From assembly GCA_900319525.1 (NCBI GenBank), contig ONOU01000027.1:1-58095 (forward strand): 58,095 nt of DNA, written 5' to 3'. Positions 16,504-24,108 of the stretch are shown here, in pieces. Position 1 is the stretch's first letter. The number at the start of each line of letters is the position of its first letter. The notes beneath the pieces were generated by a model that was given only the letters and a program-made list of their open reading frames with translations, was not told the DNA's origin and did not search any database. The stretch is from an uncultured Prevotellaceae bacterium (GTDB taxonomy: Bacteria > Bacteroidota > Bacteroidia > Bacteroidales > Muribaculaceae). Made by a program: the position numbers and the translations under genes.

Positions 16504-17916
16504 ATGAAGAAACTATTTTTACTTTGCCTTTCATTGATAGCGACACTCGGTGCGTTTGCTGATGTTCGAATTTGCGATGTGAGCTGTGATGCGAATGGAC
16601 ATTTTAACACATCCTTTATCAAGAGTGGCAGCATTACGTGGAATAAAGAAAGCCACACACTCACCTTAGACAATGCGGTAGTTGAATACAATACCGATAA
16701 CGTCTATGATAATATTCGTCCCATACGCATTTCAGAGGCTGAAGCAACCATTGTGATCAATGGGCACTGCAAACTGACGACCAATGGGTTTGTTGTCATG
16801 GCTTTTGATACTTATAATGCCAAGAAGGTGACTATCCAAGGTAATGGCAGCCTACAGATTTCCAGCACATGGATTGACATATTTCTCATTGATACAAATC
16901 TGACAATTAAAGATATAACATTAGAATCCCAGAATGGTATAGCGAATAACGGGAATGGAGTTAATGTAGCCCTTGCGTTCAACAATGTTCAAGCCAATAT
17001 CAAAGGACTGGTTGAAAGAATCGGAGAGGGTATCACCTTCACGAACTGTGCGATTACATATCCTGCTGACGCTTATGTAGGCGAGATGGACGGCTACGGC
17101 TATGCCATCTTATGCGGCAATAATGACTTCCCAGACAACATCATTATCTCGCGTGGTGGAGGGCTTAAAGGGGATGTCAACGGCGACGGTGAGGTCAACA
17201 TTGCTGATGTCAACGCCGTCATTGATGTGATATTAGGTAGTGGCAACAACACATCTGCCGATGTCAACAAAGACGGTGAAATCAACATTGCCGATGTCAA
17301 TACCATCATTGATATTATCCTTGGCGGCGGTTCCTCTCAAGACAATCATGAGTATGTTGACCTGGGTCTGCCCAGTGGCACGCTGTGGGCAACATGCAAC
17401 GTCGGTGCCGATAGACCCGAGGACTACGGCGACTACTTCGCTTGGGGCGAGACCGCTCCGAAGAGCAACTATAATTTGGCAACTTATAAGTGGTACAATA
17501 GTGTCAGCGATAAGTTGACAAAATACTGCACCGATGACCATAAGACCGAGTTGGAGCCTGCCGACGATGCCGCCACGGTCAACTGGGGCGCAGGAGCGCG
17601 CATGCCCTCCTTGGAACAGATACAAGAGTTGTTAGATAATTGTTCTTGGCAATGGACGCAGAAGAACGGCGTGTACGGTCAGTTGGGCACAGGTCCAAAC
17701 GGAATCACCATTTTTTTGCCAGCTGCTGGCGGCTGGTTGCGCGAGGTGCTCGATGAAGTGGGCTCTTGGGGCTACTATTTATCGCGAACACTCTACTCAC
17801 GCGACTCCAGCGGCGCCTACAACCTGGAATTCGATTCTGAATATTTGAACTGGGATGAAGAATACAGGTATCGTTACTACGGATATACCGTCCGTCCTGT
17901 GCGTGTACAAAATTAG
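16504..17916 (+). CDS. Secreted protein with internal dockerin and FISUMP-like C-terminal domain
   Basis: 470 residues. The order is: signal peptide (1-19, GAFA); a beta-helix-like region (about 20-215) with repeated T.TLDNAVVEYN / AEATIVINGHC / KKVTIQGNGSL strands; a dockerin pair at about 220-275 (GDVNGDGEVNIADVNAVID, ADVNKDGEINIADVNTIID); and a C-terminal domain opening EYVDLGLPSGTLWATCNVG...YGDYFAWGE. The last domain matches the Fibrobacter-succinogenes-major-paralog/formylglycine-like fold common in Bacteroidales surface proteins. A dockerin in the middle is unusual because dockerins are mostly terminal. Ligand unknown. Confidence 0.85.
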   Translation: MKKLFLLCLSLIATLGAFADVRICDVSCDANGHFNTSFIKSGSITWNKESHTLTLDNAVVEYNTDNVYDNIRPIRISEAEATIVINGHCKLTTNGFVVMAFDTYNAKKVTIQGNGSLQISSTWIDIFLIDTNLTIKDITLESQNGIANNGNGVNVALAFNNVQANIKGLVERIGEGITFTNCAITYPADAYVGEMDGYGYAILCGNNDFPDNIIISRGGGLKGDVNGDGEVNIADVNAVIDVILGSGNNTSADVNKDGEINIADVNTIIDIILGGGSSQDNHEYVDLGLPSGTLWATCNVGADRPEDYGDYFAWGETAPKSNYNLATYKWYNSVSDKLTKYCTDDHKTELEPADDAATVNWGAGARMPSLEQIQELLDNCSWQWTQKNGVYGQLGTGPNGITIFLPAAGGWLREVLDEVGSWGYYLSRTLYSRDSSGAYNLEFDSEYLNWDEEYRYRYYGYTVRPVRVQN

Positions 17917-18018
17917 CTTAACGCCCGTCTTTTTATGGTCTAATCGGTTGAAGAACTTATACCAAAATGATAAAAGTCGGGACGAATAACACCTAATAAC
18001 AAAGCATCGAAAAAGAAG

Positions 18019-18057
18019 AGAAAATGAGTGTTTAGGGCGAAAAAATCGCTACCTTTG
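18019..18057 (+). promoter_or_regulatory. Conserved promoter module (copy 4)
   Basis: GAAAATGAGTGTTTAGGGCG, an A-run, then TACCTTTG at 18050-18057; 29 nt above the small ORF at 18087. Confidence 0.7.
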
Positions 18058-18086
18058 CAAGTGGCAAAATAATTTATTTTGAAGTT

Positions 18087-18221
18087 ATGTCTGATAATGA
18101 AAAAGTAAAAAAAGAGAGAAAAAAGATGATTATCTTAAAGTCTTGCTTCTTGGGCTTTTTGATAGCATGCTGTCTCTTTGTTATTTTGGGTTTTATCGTC
18201 AGTATCGCTTTTGGCGGATAA
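18087..18221 (+). CDS. 44-residue single-pass membrane protein
   Basis: ATG 18087 opens MSDNEKVKKERKKM, a highly basic cytosolic head. One strongly hydrophobic helix follows (ILKSCFLGFLIACCLFVILG) and then a short tail ending FGG. It is too short for most gene callers. The well-formed promoter module directly upstream and the classic N-in single-pass design support a real gene. Function unknown. Confidence 0.6.
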   Translation: MSDNEKVKKERKKMIILKSCFLGFLIACCLFVILGFIVSIAFGG

Positions 18222-18350
18222 TAAGATGATTCAAATGTATTAGAGATTCCGTCTTTTCTTGTCATAATCGGTTGATTTACCTTTGCCAGTGTAAATCAGC
18301 CGCTATTCTTTATCAATAGTTCGTTAAAAAATCGATATATGGCGAAACGG

Positions 18351-18789
18351 CTATGCCGCGCCGCCAAAGAGTTCATTGAAAATCTGAGTAATTAAAGTTT
18401 GGTTCGGTCGGAATCGGGACACGTCAAAAATTCGCTTGGCCATGAACGTGTTGGTCATCAGTAGTTTGAACTTGGACATGGAATATTCCATTCCCCGTTC
18501 CTTCATCATGACCTTTGCCACGTTGAGTGAGGCAAAAGAGGCATTGAAGGCGCAGCCGCCCGAAGTTCTGGCGGTAGCACTGTTCGCAGTGCCTGCCGTA
18601 GCGGCCCATCTGGGTGAAGTTTATCTTTCCTGGGATGACCATGTATAAAAGCAGTACCTCGATGATGACAGACTCAAAACTTTTGCTTAACTTTGACGCG
18701 CAATCGTGCAAGGCCTCCTTGCAGATGCCCGTATATTGGTCGAGTGCTTGTGAAATATCCTTCATAATCTTAGCAGTGTTTGGCGACAA
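18351..18789 (-). pseudogene. Internally deleted and frameshifted DDE transposase remnant
   Basis: The 5' part encodes the start of a transposase (KINFTQMGRYGRHCEQCYRQ, typical of Bacteroides IS4-like DDE enzymes). After a frameshift near 18570 the sequence encodes its C-terminal end (FASLNVAKVMMKERGMEYSM...NTFMAKRIFD...ELFGG) and stops at 18351. The middle, which should hold the DDE catalytic domain, is missing, so it cannot transpose. It divides the dockerin/small-protein area from the second BACON-like lipoprotein. Confidence 0.75.
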
Positions 18790-18909
18790 CTAAGTTGCTG
18801 AATATCAGGCACTTGACCAAATTTTATCAGTTATATGTTGTTAAAATAACTCATTGATTTTCAAATATTTAAATTAATCATTAACTATGTATTGTAATAG
18901 TTAAAACCA

Positions 18910-19341
18910 ATGAAAAAGATTGCAAAGACATTGCTGATGGTGCTGCTTGTGCTTGTAGTAGCAACATCGTGTGGCAAAGATGAAGAAGAGCCTATCGGTA
19001 TTTGGACCCCGATGAAATGGAAAGTTCCGGGCGACCTTGTCCGGATCCAAGAAGGTGTCTATCAGGTACCCTTGGCGGGAGGCTCTTATACATTCATCTG
19101 TGAGAACTATGTGCCCTGGATTGTATCACTCCACGAGAGCGGCCCCTATGTTACTTATGACACCCCATGCCTCGGTGATACCGTCTATGGTGAGTGGTGT
19201 AATGTGAAATGCGTGAATAAGTATTTGACCATCACATTTAGTCCTACAACTGAGGAAGATCCTCATGAGTTTGAGGTCGCACTCCAATCAGGAGATGCCT
19301 TTTACTATTTTCTTTTCTATCAAAGGAACCGCTTGTACTAG
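18910..19341 (+). CDS. Small lipoprotein, paralog of the protein at 10996
   Basis: 143 residues. Lipobox VVATSCGKD, then an acidic linker. The BACON/Ig-like segment is YQVPLAGGSYTFICENYVPWIVSLHESGPYVTYDT, ending HEFEVALQSGDAFYYFLFYQRN. It aligns along its whole length with 10996-11421, with differences spread evenly, which suggests an old duplication. No -7 box is obvious within 60 nt upstream. Surface or periplasmic role unknown. Confidence 0.8.
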   Translation: MKKIAKTLLMVLLVLVVATSCGKDEEEPIGIWTPMKWKVPGDLVRIQEGVYQVPLAGGSYTFICENYVPWIVSLHESGPYVTYDTPCLGDTVYGEWCNVKCVNKYLTITFSPTTEEDPHEFEVALQSGDAFYYFLFYQRNRLY

Positions 19342-19364
19342 ACACTCCCTGCCACCATTAAAAC

Positions 19365-19397
19365 AAAGAAAGAAGCTCCATCAGGCTTCTTTCTTTA
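19365..19397 (+). terminator. Terminator of the lipoprotein gene
   Basis: AAAGAAAGAAGC pairs with GCTTCTTTCTTT over a short loop. The same AAGAAAG-type stem follows the paralog at 11563. Confidence 0.8.
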
Positions 19398-19513
19398 ATA
19401 TCCAGCAGAAAGGAATGGATTGAAAACCCTAAGATTGTTCGGTAACGGCTATTATTTTTAGGACTATTTTCAAAACTAATGGTACAAAGATAGCGAAATA
19501 TTAGAAAAGTAAT

Positions 19514-19521
19514 TAACTTTG
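19514..19521 (+). promoter_or_regulatory. -7 box (TAACTTTG) of the propeller lipoprotein
   Basis: TAACTTTG 41 nt upstream of ATG 19563. The about 90 bp before it resembles 21230-21324. Confidence 0.6.
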
Positions 19522-19562
19522 TATCTTAATAAGGATAAGTGTTTCATATAATATTAACGGTT

Positions 19563-21182
19563 ATGAAAAAGGTTTTATCACTAATGGTCTTGGTATTATC
19601 ACTGCTGATATGTTCATGCACTGATGAGAATGATATTAGTTATATTAGTTTAAGTGAAGCATTGATAGAAATTGACGCTAGTTCAGGGTCAACATCAATA
19701 AACATAAAGGCAAACTGCCCGTGGACTGCATCTGCCGATGTGTCATGGCTTAAAGTAACTCCAGCCAAGGGCACTGGTGATGCCGTTCTTAACTGTGAGT
19801 GGACCGCTAATACCGAGCCTCAACAACGAACGGCTACGATAACTGTGCAATCTGGTGATGTTATAAAAACGACTCGTGTGGTTCAGTCCTTTAGCATTCA
19901 GCCACAAGTTGTAAGTTGCCGTGGTGTGATTGGTAATTTAATGAAGAATGAAGAAAGCTATTTTGAAATCACTTTTGACCAGCCTGTATCAGCAGAAAGT
20001 GTGGACCTGGATAGGTATTCACCTAGTTCTGGTCCCAAGTATAGCAATAATAATAAGACAATACACTATGATTTTAAATCAGCAAGGTTAGGACAAGACT
20101 TGGCTTGTAAAGTAAGGGTTAGGAATGATAGTGGTAATGCTTATAATTATGATGTAAATATTCCTTTTTATCAAAAGAAGTTTCTTGTTGAAGGTGGTTT
20201 GATGTATGCGTTGCTATCCGAAGACAAACAGAGCGTATGGGTAACCACAGCAGAGCCTAACAGACTGATACAACTGTCACTCGATGATGGACATGTGATG
20301 CACAATATTGAACTATCGTTTGTGCCAAGGCACATTTGCTATAATCCTTACAACAAGAAAATCTATGTTTTGCCAGTAAATGCTAACTACGAGTATAATA
20401 ATTTCCTTTGTGTTGTTGACCCCGTGAGTGGACGTATTGATGAAACTATCACTTTTGATCCAGCACCTGATGCACATCCTCAACACCCGACAATCTATCC
20501 ATACGACTTGCAATTCACAAATGACGGTTTTGGAATTGTCTTGCTGCGTGCAAGAGCCGCTTCAAATTTAGAGTGGCGATACATCGATGGTGCTAATAAT
20601 AATCAGCTGTCGTTAAGTGGGTATAGATGGTATGAAAAGATTTTTGAGGAACTCTATCGCAGTTACGATGGCAATAAAATATGGGCAAATAAATACCCAG
20701 CCGATTATACCACAATCTACAGTGTAAGCCGAAATGAGCCTATACCCAAAGAATACGCGATTCATGGAAAATTCCGTTCCGACGAGTTTTACGCAGGCGG
20801 AAGATTGGTGGATATGCAGTTCAGTCCTTTTGGCAACAAGGTGTTTATTAGTGCGGCTCCTCGCAGTGTGTGTGTTGTTGATCTCGATACTGACACTTAC
20901 TCCGTAGTGATTATGGGCGATGCGCGTGATTCGAAGGCTGCTTGGGACTGCACAAGCAGTAGCCGTTCATTGGTTTATCATGTGTGTGGATTAAATCATA
21001 TGTTCTTACTGCTTGACATGGAAAGAGGTGAACCCATCTTTTATAATTACCACATCTGGTCTGATTATTATAATAAGCCTTGTAATGTTTATCATCTACC
21101 TGCAAGCGATCAACTGATGATTACCGCGTGGAATGGTATCTATTTATTTGATGCTTCGGTCATGAAAAAAGAACGACCATAA
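19563..21182 (+). CDS. BACON-domain lipoprotein with beta-propeller-like C-terminal region
   Basis: 539 residues from ATG 19563. The lipobox is LLICSCTDE. Residues about 30-115 form a BACON domain (ISLSEALIEIDASSGSTSIN...CPWTAS...SWLKVTPAKGTGDAVL.CEWTANTEPQQRTATITVQSG). A second Ig-like segment (about 115-205, ITFDQPVS motif) follows. The remaining 330 residues have repeating strands such as NRLIQLSLDDGHVMHNIEL, KIYVLPVNANY and CVVDPVSGRIDETITF, like a YncE/NHL-type propeller. It is probably an outer-membrane lipoprotein binding glycan or protein. Base composition is AT-richer than the housekeeping genes. Confidence 0.8.
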   Translation: MKKVLSLMVLVLSLLICSCTDENDISYISLSEALIEIDASSGSTSINIKANCPWTASADVSWLKVTPAKGTGDAVLNCEWTANTEPQQRTATITVQSGDVIKTTRVVQSFSIQPQVVSCRGVIGNLMKNEESYFEITFDQPVSAESVDLDRYSPSSGPKYSNNNKTIHYDFKSARLGQDLACKVRVRNDSGNAYNYDVNIPFYQKKFLVEGGLMYALLSEDKQSVWVTTAEPNRLIQLSLDDGHVMHNIELSFVPRHICYNPYNKKIYVLPVNANYEYNNFLCVVDPVSGRIDETITFDPAPDAHPQHPTIYPYDLQFTNDGFGIVLLRARAASNLEWRYIDGANNNQLSLSGYRWYEKIFEELYRSYDGNKIWANKYPADYTTIYSVSRNEPIPKEYAIHGKFRSDEFYAGGRLVDMQFSPFGNKVFISAAPRSVCVVDLDTDTYSVVIMGDARDSKAAWDCTSSSRSLVYHVCGLNHMFLLLDMERGEPIFYNYHIWSDYYNKPCNVYHLPASDQLMITAWNGIYLFDASVMKKERP

Positions 21183-21316
21183 TTGGTCAATAGGAGTAAA
21201 GTGAATCGGGTGAGAATGATTTTCAATTCTCAGATAATTCTGTTTGCAAAAGTACTGTTTTTAGGTCTGTTTTCAAAATAGTGGCATACGAATAGCAATT
21301 ATAACAGAATTATGTT

Positions 21317-21324
21317 TAACTTTG
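21317..21324 (+). promoter_or_regulatory. -7 box (TAACTTTG) of the antitoxin/toxin remnant
   Basis: 28 nt upstream of ATG 21353. Confidence 0.6.
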
Positions 21325-21352
21325 CACAAATAATTGAATAAACAAATAGACA

Positions 21353-21556
21353 ATGGCGACCTATACTATCACAGTGAATGAGCGCACATCATGGGGTAAA
21401 GCTCTTATGAACTATCTCCATGCATTAGGAGTGATTGTGCAACGAGTCCCCTCAAAATCCAAGAGCAGCTATATTCGTTCTCAAGAAGACAAGAAGGCTG
21501 GCCGCGTAGAATCATTTGATTCGTCCGAGGAAATGTTTGAGTCATTAGGAATCTAG
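21353..21556 (+). CDS. Type II antitoxin-like protein
   Basis: 67 residues, small and basic in the middle (RVPSKSKSSYIRSQEDKKAGR) with an acidic tail (FDSSEEMFESLGI). Size, position 2 nt before a YafQ-like toxin start, and the acidic toxin-wrapping tail fit the antitoxin partner of a RelE/YafQ pair. The N-terminal half (TITVNERTSWGKALMNYL) differs from the ribbon-helix-helix of DinJ, so the family is not certain. The partner toxin is truncated here, leaving an orphan antitoxin. Confidence 0.65.
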   Translation: MATYTITVNERTSWGKALMNYLHALGVIVQRVPSKSKSSYIRSQEDKKAGRVESFDSSEEMFESLGI

Positions 21557-21558
21557 GC

Positions 21559-21672
21559 ATGTATAAGATTCAGATGACCAAGACGTTCCGCAAAGACACG
21601 GAACGTTGCCGCAAACGTGGTTACGACATGGAACTGCTCAAGACGGCAATTCGTGGCTCAGCGGAAAATTAG
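21559..21672 (+). pseudogene. Truncated YafQ/RelE-family mRNA interferase
   Basis: ATG 21559 encodes 37 residues: MYKIQMTKTFRKDTERCRKRGYDMELLKTAI, then GSAEN and a stop. This is the N-terminal third of a YafQ-type toxin (usually about 90 residues). The catalytic His/Phe-containing C-terminal part is absent. The frame ends exactly where the cloverleaf palindrome begins (21674), so insertion of that element, with loss of the rest, probably inactivated it. Confidence 0.75.
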
Positions 21673-21673
21673 C

Positions 21674-21746
21674 GGGGGCAAGCATGAGGTCGAAAGACCT
21701 CGCCAAGGCCGCTGGCCTTGCTGTGGTCTTCGACCACACCGCCCCC
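21674..21746. repeat. 73-nt cloverleaf-like palindromic element
   Basis: An outer stem GGGGGC (21674-21679)/GCCCCC (21741-21746) encloses three perfect hairpins: GAGGTC-GAAA-GACCTC (21686-21701), CAAGGCC-GCT-GGCCTTG (21704-21720) and GTGGTC-TTC-GACCAC (21723-21737). There is no anticodon or T-loop consensus, so it is not a tRNA. It could be a REP-like mobile palindrome or a structured RNA. Confidence 0.75.
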
Positions 21747-21798
21747 ACCTTTTATCGGGTGAGACCCTGTGTGCTCGAATCTGTAGCGCCTGACACGT

Positions 21799-21839
21799 AA
21801 AATGAAAAAGAAGCCCACAAGGGACTTCTTTTTCATTTT
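21799..21839. terminator. Bidirectional terminator
   Basis: AAAATGAAAAAGAAGCCC-ACAA-GGGACTTCTTTTTCATTTT, a long near-perfect stem. It can end transcription both from the toxin remnant (+) and from tRNA-Ser (-). Confidence 0.85.
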
Positions 21840-21840
21840 G

Positions 21841-21926
21841 CGGAAAGGGAGGGATTCGAACCCACGGTACGCAAAGCGTACAACGGTTTTCGAGACCGCC
21901 CCGATCGACCACTCCGGCACCTTTCC
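21841..21926 (-). tRNA. tRNA-Ser (anticodon CGA)
   Basis: Acceptor GGAAAGG/CCTTTCC with discriminator G, anticodon loop CTCGAAA (CGA), a long variable arm (TACGC.TTT.GCGTA) as in class II tRNAs, and T-loop GGGTTCGAATCCC. CCA is not encoded. Confidence 0.95.
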
Positions 21927-21962
21927 AGTCTTGCCCTCGGGATTACTCCCCAAAAGCGGGTG

Positions 21963-21970
21963 CAAAGTTA
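21963..21970 (-). promoter_or_regulatory. -7 box (TAACTTTG) of tRNA-Ser, overlapping the end of rpe
   Basis: CAAAGTTA on the plus strand, 36 nt upstream of the tRNA. It includes the rpe stop codon. Confidence 0.65.
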
Positions 21971-22618
21971 GGGCAAATTTTCCACCAGCCCCTCGATGGT
22001 CTTGATGGGATCATCGGCGCCAAAAACGTAGCTTCCTGCAACCAGGATATCGGCTCCAGCCTCAGCGAGTTGGGCTCCGGTGACGGCGTTCACGCCGCCG
22101 TCAATCTCAATCTGGGCTTGTGAGCCGTTGAGAGCGATGAGTTGCCGCAGCTCACGCACCTTGTTCAGCGTTTGAACGATGAACTTTTGGCCTCCGAATC
22201 CCGGGTTCACCGACATGAGCAGCACCAGGTCCACATCACAGATGATGTCCTTGAGCATGGCAACCGGCGTGGCGGGATTGAGGGCTACACCTGCCTGCAT
22301 GCCGGCATCGTGAATCTGCTGCACCACGCGGTTGAGGTGGATACAAGCCTCTTGGTGCACGGTCATGATGCGGGTGCCGCAGTCGCGCACCTCGGGGATG
22401 AACTTCTGGGGCTCGACAATCATCAGGTGAACGTCTAGTGGCTTGTTGCACAAGCGCTGCACGTGCTTGATGACGGGGAAACCAAATGAGATGTTAGGCA
22501 CGAAAACGCCGTCCATCACGTCGAGGTGAAGCAGGTCGGCATCGCTGCGGTTAATCATGTCGATATCCTTGGCGAGGTGACCGAAATCAGCGGATAACAG
22601 AGAGGGGGAAACTTTCAT
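21968..22618 (-). CDS. rpe: Ribulose-phosphate 3-epimerase
   Basis: 216 residues, a single TIM barrel of normal length. Family motifs: SPSLLSADFGHLAKDI at the N-terminus, HLDVMDGVFVPNISFG (metal His and catalytic Asp), LDVHLMIVEP, LLMSVNPGFGGQKF (phosphate and metal loop) and EIDGGVNAVTG (second catalytic Asp). It interconverts ribulose-5-P and xylulose-5-P in the pentose phosphate pathway. It lies 12 nt downstream of the DedA gene and is probably co-transcribed with it. Confidence 0.97.
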   Translation of the reverse strand: MKVSPSLLSADFGHLAKDIDMINRSDADLLHLDVMDGVFVPNISFGFPVIKHVQRLCNKPLDVHLMIVEPQKFIPEVRDCGTRIMTVHQEACIHLNRVVQQIHDAGMQAGVALNPATPVAMLKDIICDVDLVLLMSVNPGFGGQKFIVQTLNKVRELRQLIALNGSQAQIEIDGGVNAVTGAQLAEAGADILVAGSYVFGADDPIKTIEGLVENLP

Positions 22619-22630
22619 ATATTTTAGTTG

Positions 22631-23356
22631 TTAGTTGTTAGTTGTTGGGCGTTTCTTCAGGGCCTGGTAGGCTAGGAAAAGGACGATGGCGATGGCCAGT
22701 GCGTAGCCGGCCCACGACAGGTAACGGTTGTAGTGCTCGAGCTGGGCTAGCAGCTCCTCTTCGGGGAAATGAAGGCTCAGCCAGTAGCCCAATCCTGCCA
22801 ACACCACGTTCCAGATGCCAGCGCCCAGCGACGTGAACAGGGCGAAGGTGCCAAAGTTCATCCTCGACAGACCGGCAGGAATGGAGATGAGCTGGCGTAT
22901 GGCAGGGATTAACCGGCCCAGGAAGGTCGAAATGGCACCGTGACGGTCAAAGTAAGCCTCGGCTTTCTGGACCTTCTCGGCATCGATCAGGCACATGTGG
23001 CCGATGCGGCTGTTGGCAAAGGCATAGACCACCGGCCGCCCGATGAGCAGCGACAGCACGTAATTGATGACGGCCCCGATGAGCGCGCCAACGGTCGCGA
23101 TGAGGACAATCATCATGATGTTGAGATCACCGTTGCGGGCGGCAAAATAGGCGGCTGGCGGGATGACCACCTCACTCGGGAACGGAATGAATGAACTCTC
23201 AATGGCCATCAGCAGCAGGATGGTGCCATAGGTCAAGTGCTCCTTGTACCAGTTGTAAATCGTCACGATGTCGTGAGGCATATACACCACGATGCCGACC
23301 ACCACGGCTGCCAGCACGACAAGTATAATCACGAGTTGTAAAGTATCTTTCTTCAT
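22631..23356 (-). CDS. DedA-family inner-membrane protein
   Basis: 241 residues with five or six hydrophobic segments. DedA/SNARE-associated signatures: the acidic E.S..PFPSEVVIPPAAYFAARNG and FLGRLIPAIRQLISIPAGLSRM, with the conserved Gly-Arg-x-x-Pro and Arg-x-x-x-x-x-Pro-Ala-Gly of the re-entrant loops. The family is linked to lipid carrier (undecaprenyl-phosphate or phospholipid) flipping and proton-motive-force maintenance. A TACCTTTG box at 23365-23372 lies just upstream; rpe follows in the operon. Confidence 0.9.
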   Translation of the reverse strand: MKKDTLQLVIILVVLAAVVVGIVVYMPHDIVTIYNWYKEHLTYGTILLLMAIESSFIPFPSEVVIPPAAYFAARNGDLNIMMIVLIATVGALIGAVINYVLSLLIGRPVVYAFANSRIGHMCLIDAEKVQKAEAYFDRHGAISTFLGRLIPAIRQLISIPAGLSRMNFGTFALFTSLGAGIWNVVLAGLGYWLSLHFPEEELLAQLEHYNRYLSWAGYALAIAIVLFLAYQALKKRPTTNN

Positions 23357-23364
23357 ATCGACGG

Positions 23365-23372
23365 CAAAGGTA
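23365..23372 (-). promoter_or_regulatory. -7 box (TACCTTTG) of the dedA-rpe operon
   Basis: CAAAGGTA on the plus strand, 9 nt upstream of the start codon, giving a very short leader. Confidence 0.6.
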
Positions 23373-23730
23373 GTAAAAAGTATTTTTACTTGTTGGTTTT
23401 AACTGCTGGTTTTTGCCATTTAGCGAGATGGGCAGGTAAAATTGTTGTGTCAAAAAGCAGAGCAGAAGCATAAATGGTCATTTTCGCAATATGCTGGTTG
23501 TCAAAAACATGTCAAGGATCGCTTATTTAAAAAGGGTGGTGCGGAATTGTTAACGTGATGTTAAAAGCAGGATCGGCCCTTTATAGTGCAAAAGTAGTAC
23601 CCATCCGTTTGCCTGTGCAAGGTCAAAACGCACAAGATGCCAAGAATCGCTTCCGAGCCAAAAACTCGGATTACATAGATTGACCTTTGTCACAATGATT
23701 TCTAGACAGGATGCAGCGTATTTGTGCCGG
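23373..23730. other. Gene-free stretch
   Basis: About 360 nt with no supported ORF. It includes degraded sequence adjoining the transposase remnant (a shifted frame around 23640-23730 still reads weakly coding on the minus strand), possibly the decayed 3' part of that insertion sequence. Confidence 0.4.
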
Positions 23731-23946
23731 TCATTGATATTGGCGGCGCGAGATCAAGTTCGGCACTTCGTTGCAGCAGTCTTCCAGCATTGCGAACAGA
23801 TATTTTTTGCTATCGGTGCTTATGCTTTCGGCCATCAGATTAAGGGCTATTGCTTCCAGACCACTGAACTTCGGGACCGCACCAGGTCGAGGCAGATTGC
23901 CGAGTTCATTAACGACTTTTCTTTGAAAAACTCTTGCAGACATCAA
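23731..23946 (-). pseudogene. N-terminal fragment of an IS982-like transposase
   Basis: 71 residues: FQRKVVNELGNLPRPGAVPKFSGLEAIALNLMAES, then DSKKYLFAMLEDCCNEVPNLISRRQY, then stop. This matches the N-terminal helical part of IS982/IS4-type transposases found in Bacteroidales, which continue into a DSK...C..R catalytic region. That region is lost or frameshifted here. The fragment lies between dedA-rpe and the outer-membrane receptor gene. Confidence 0.6.
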
Positions 23947-24108
23947 GGATTTTGACGAAATTTGCGTACAAGTTGTGCGTACGGTGATCTGAATTTAATG
24001 TTTTGATCACCATTAAATTGCTAAAAATCAGAGGCATACACTACTTCTTGGACATCTTTATGTTAACTATTTAATCCCGCCAACGGGTTTGTAACTAATC
24101 TTAATACA

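Noticed and set aside
21674-21746. tRNA or tmRNA gene at the cloverleaf palindrome
   Set aside because: The three arms have GAAA, GCT and TTC loops, with no 7-nt anticodon loop and no TTCRA T-loop.
23680-23955. Plus-strand ORF of 91 residues
   Set aside because: The opposite strand holds a recognisable transposase N-terminus; the plus frame has no motif.
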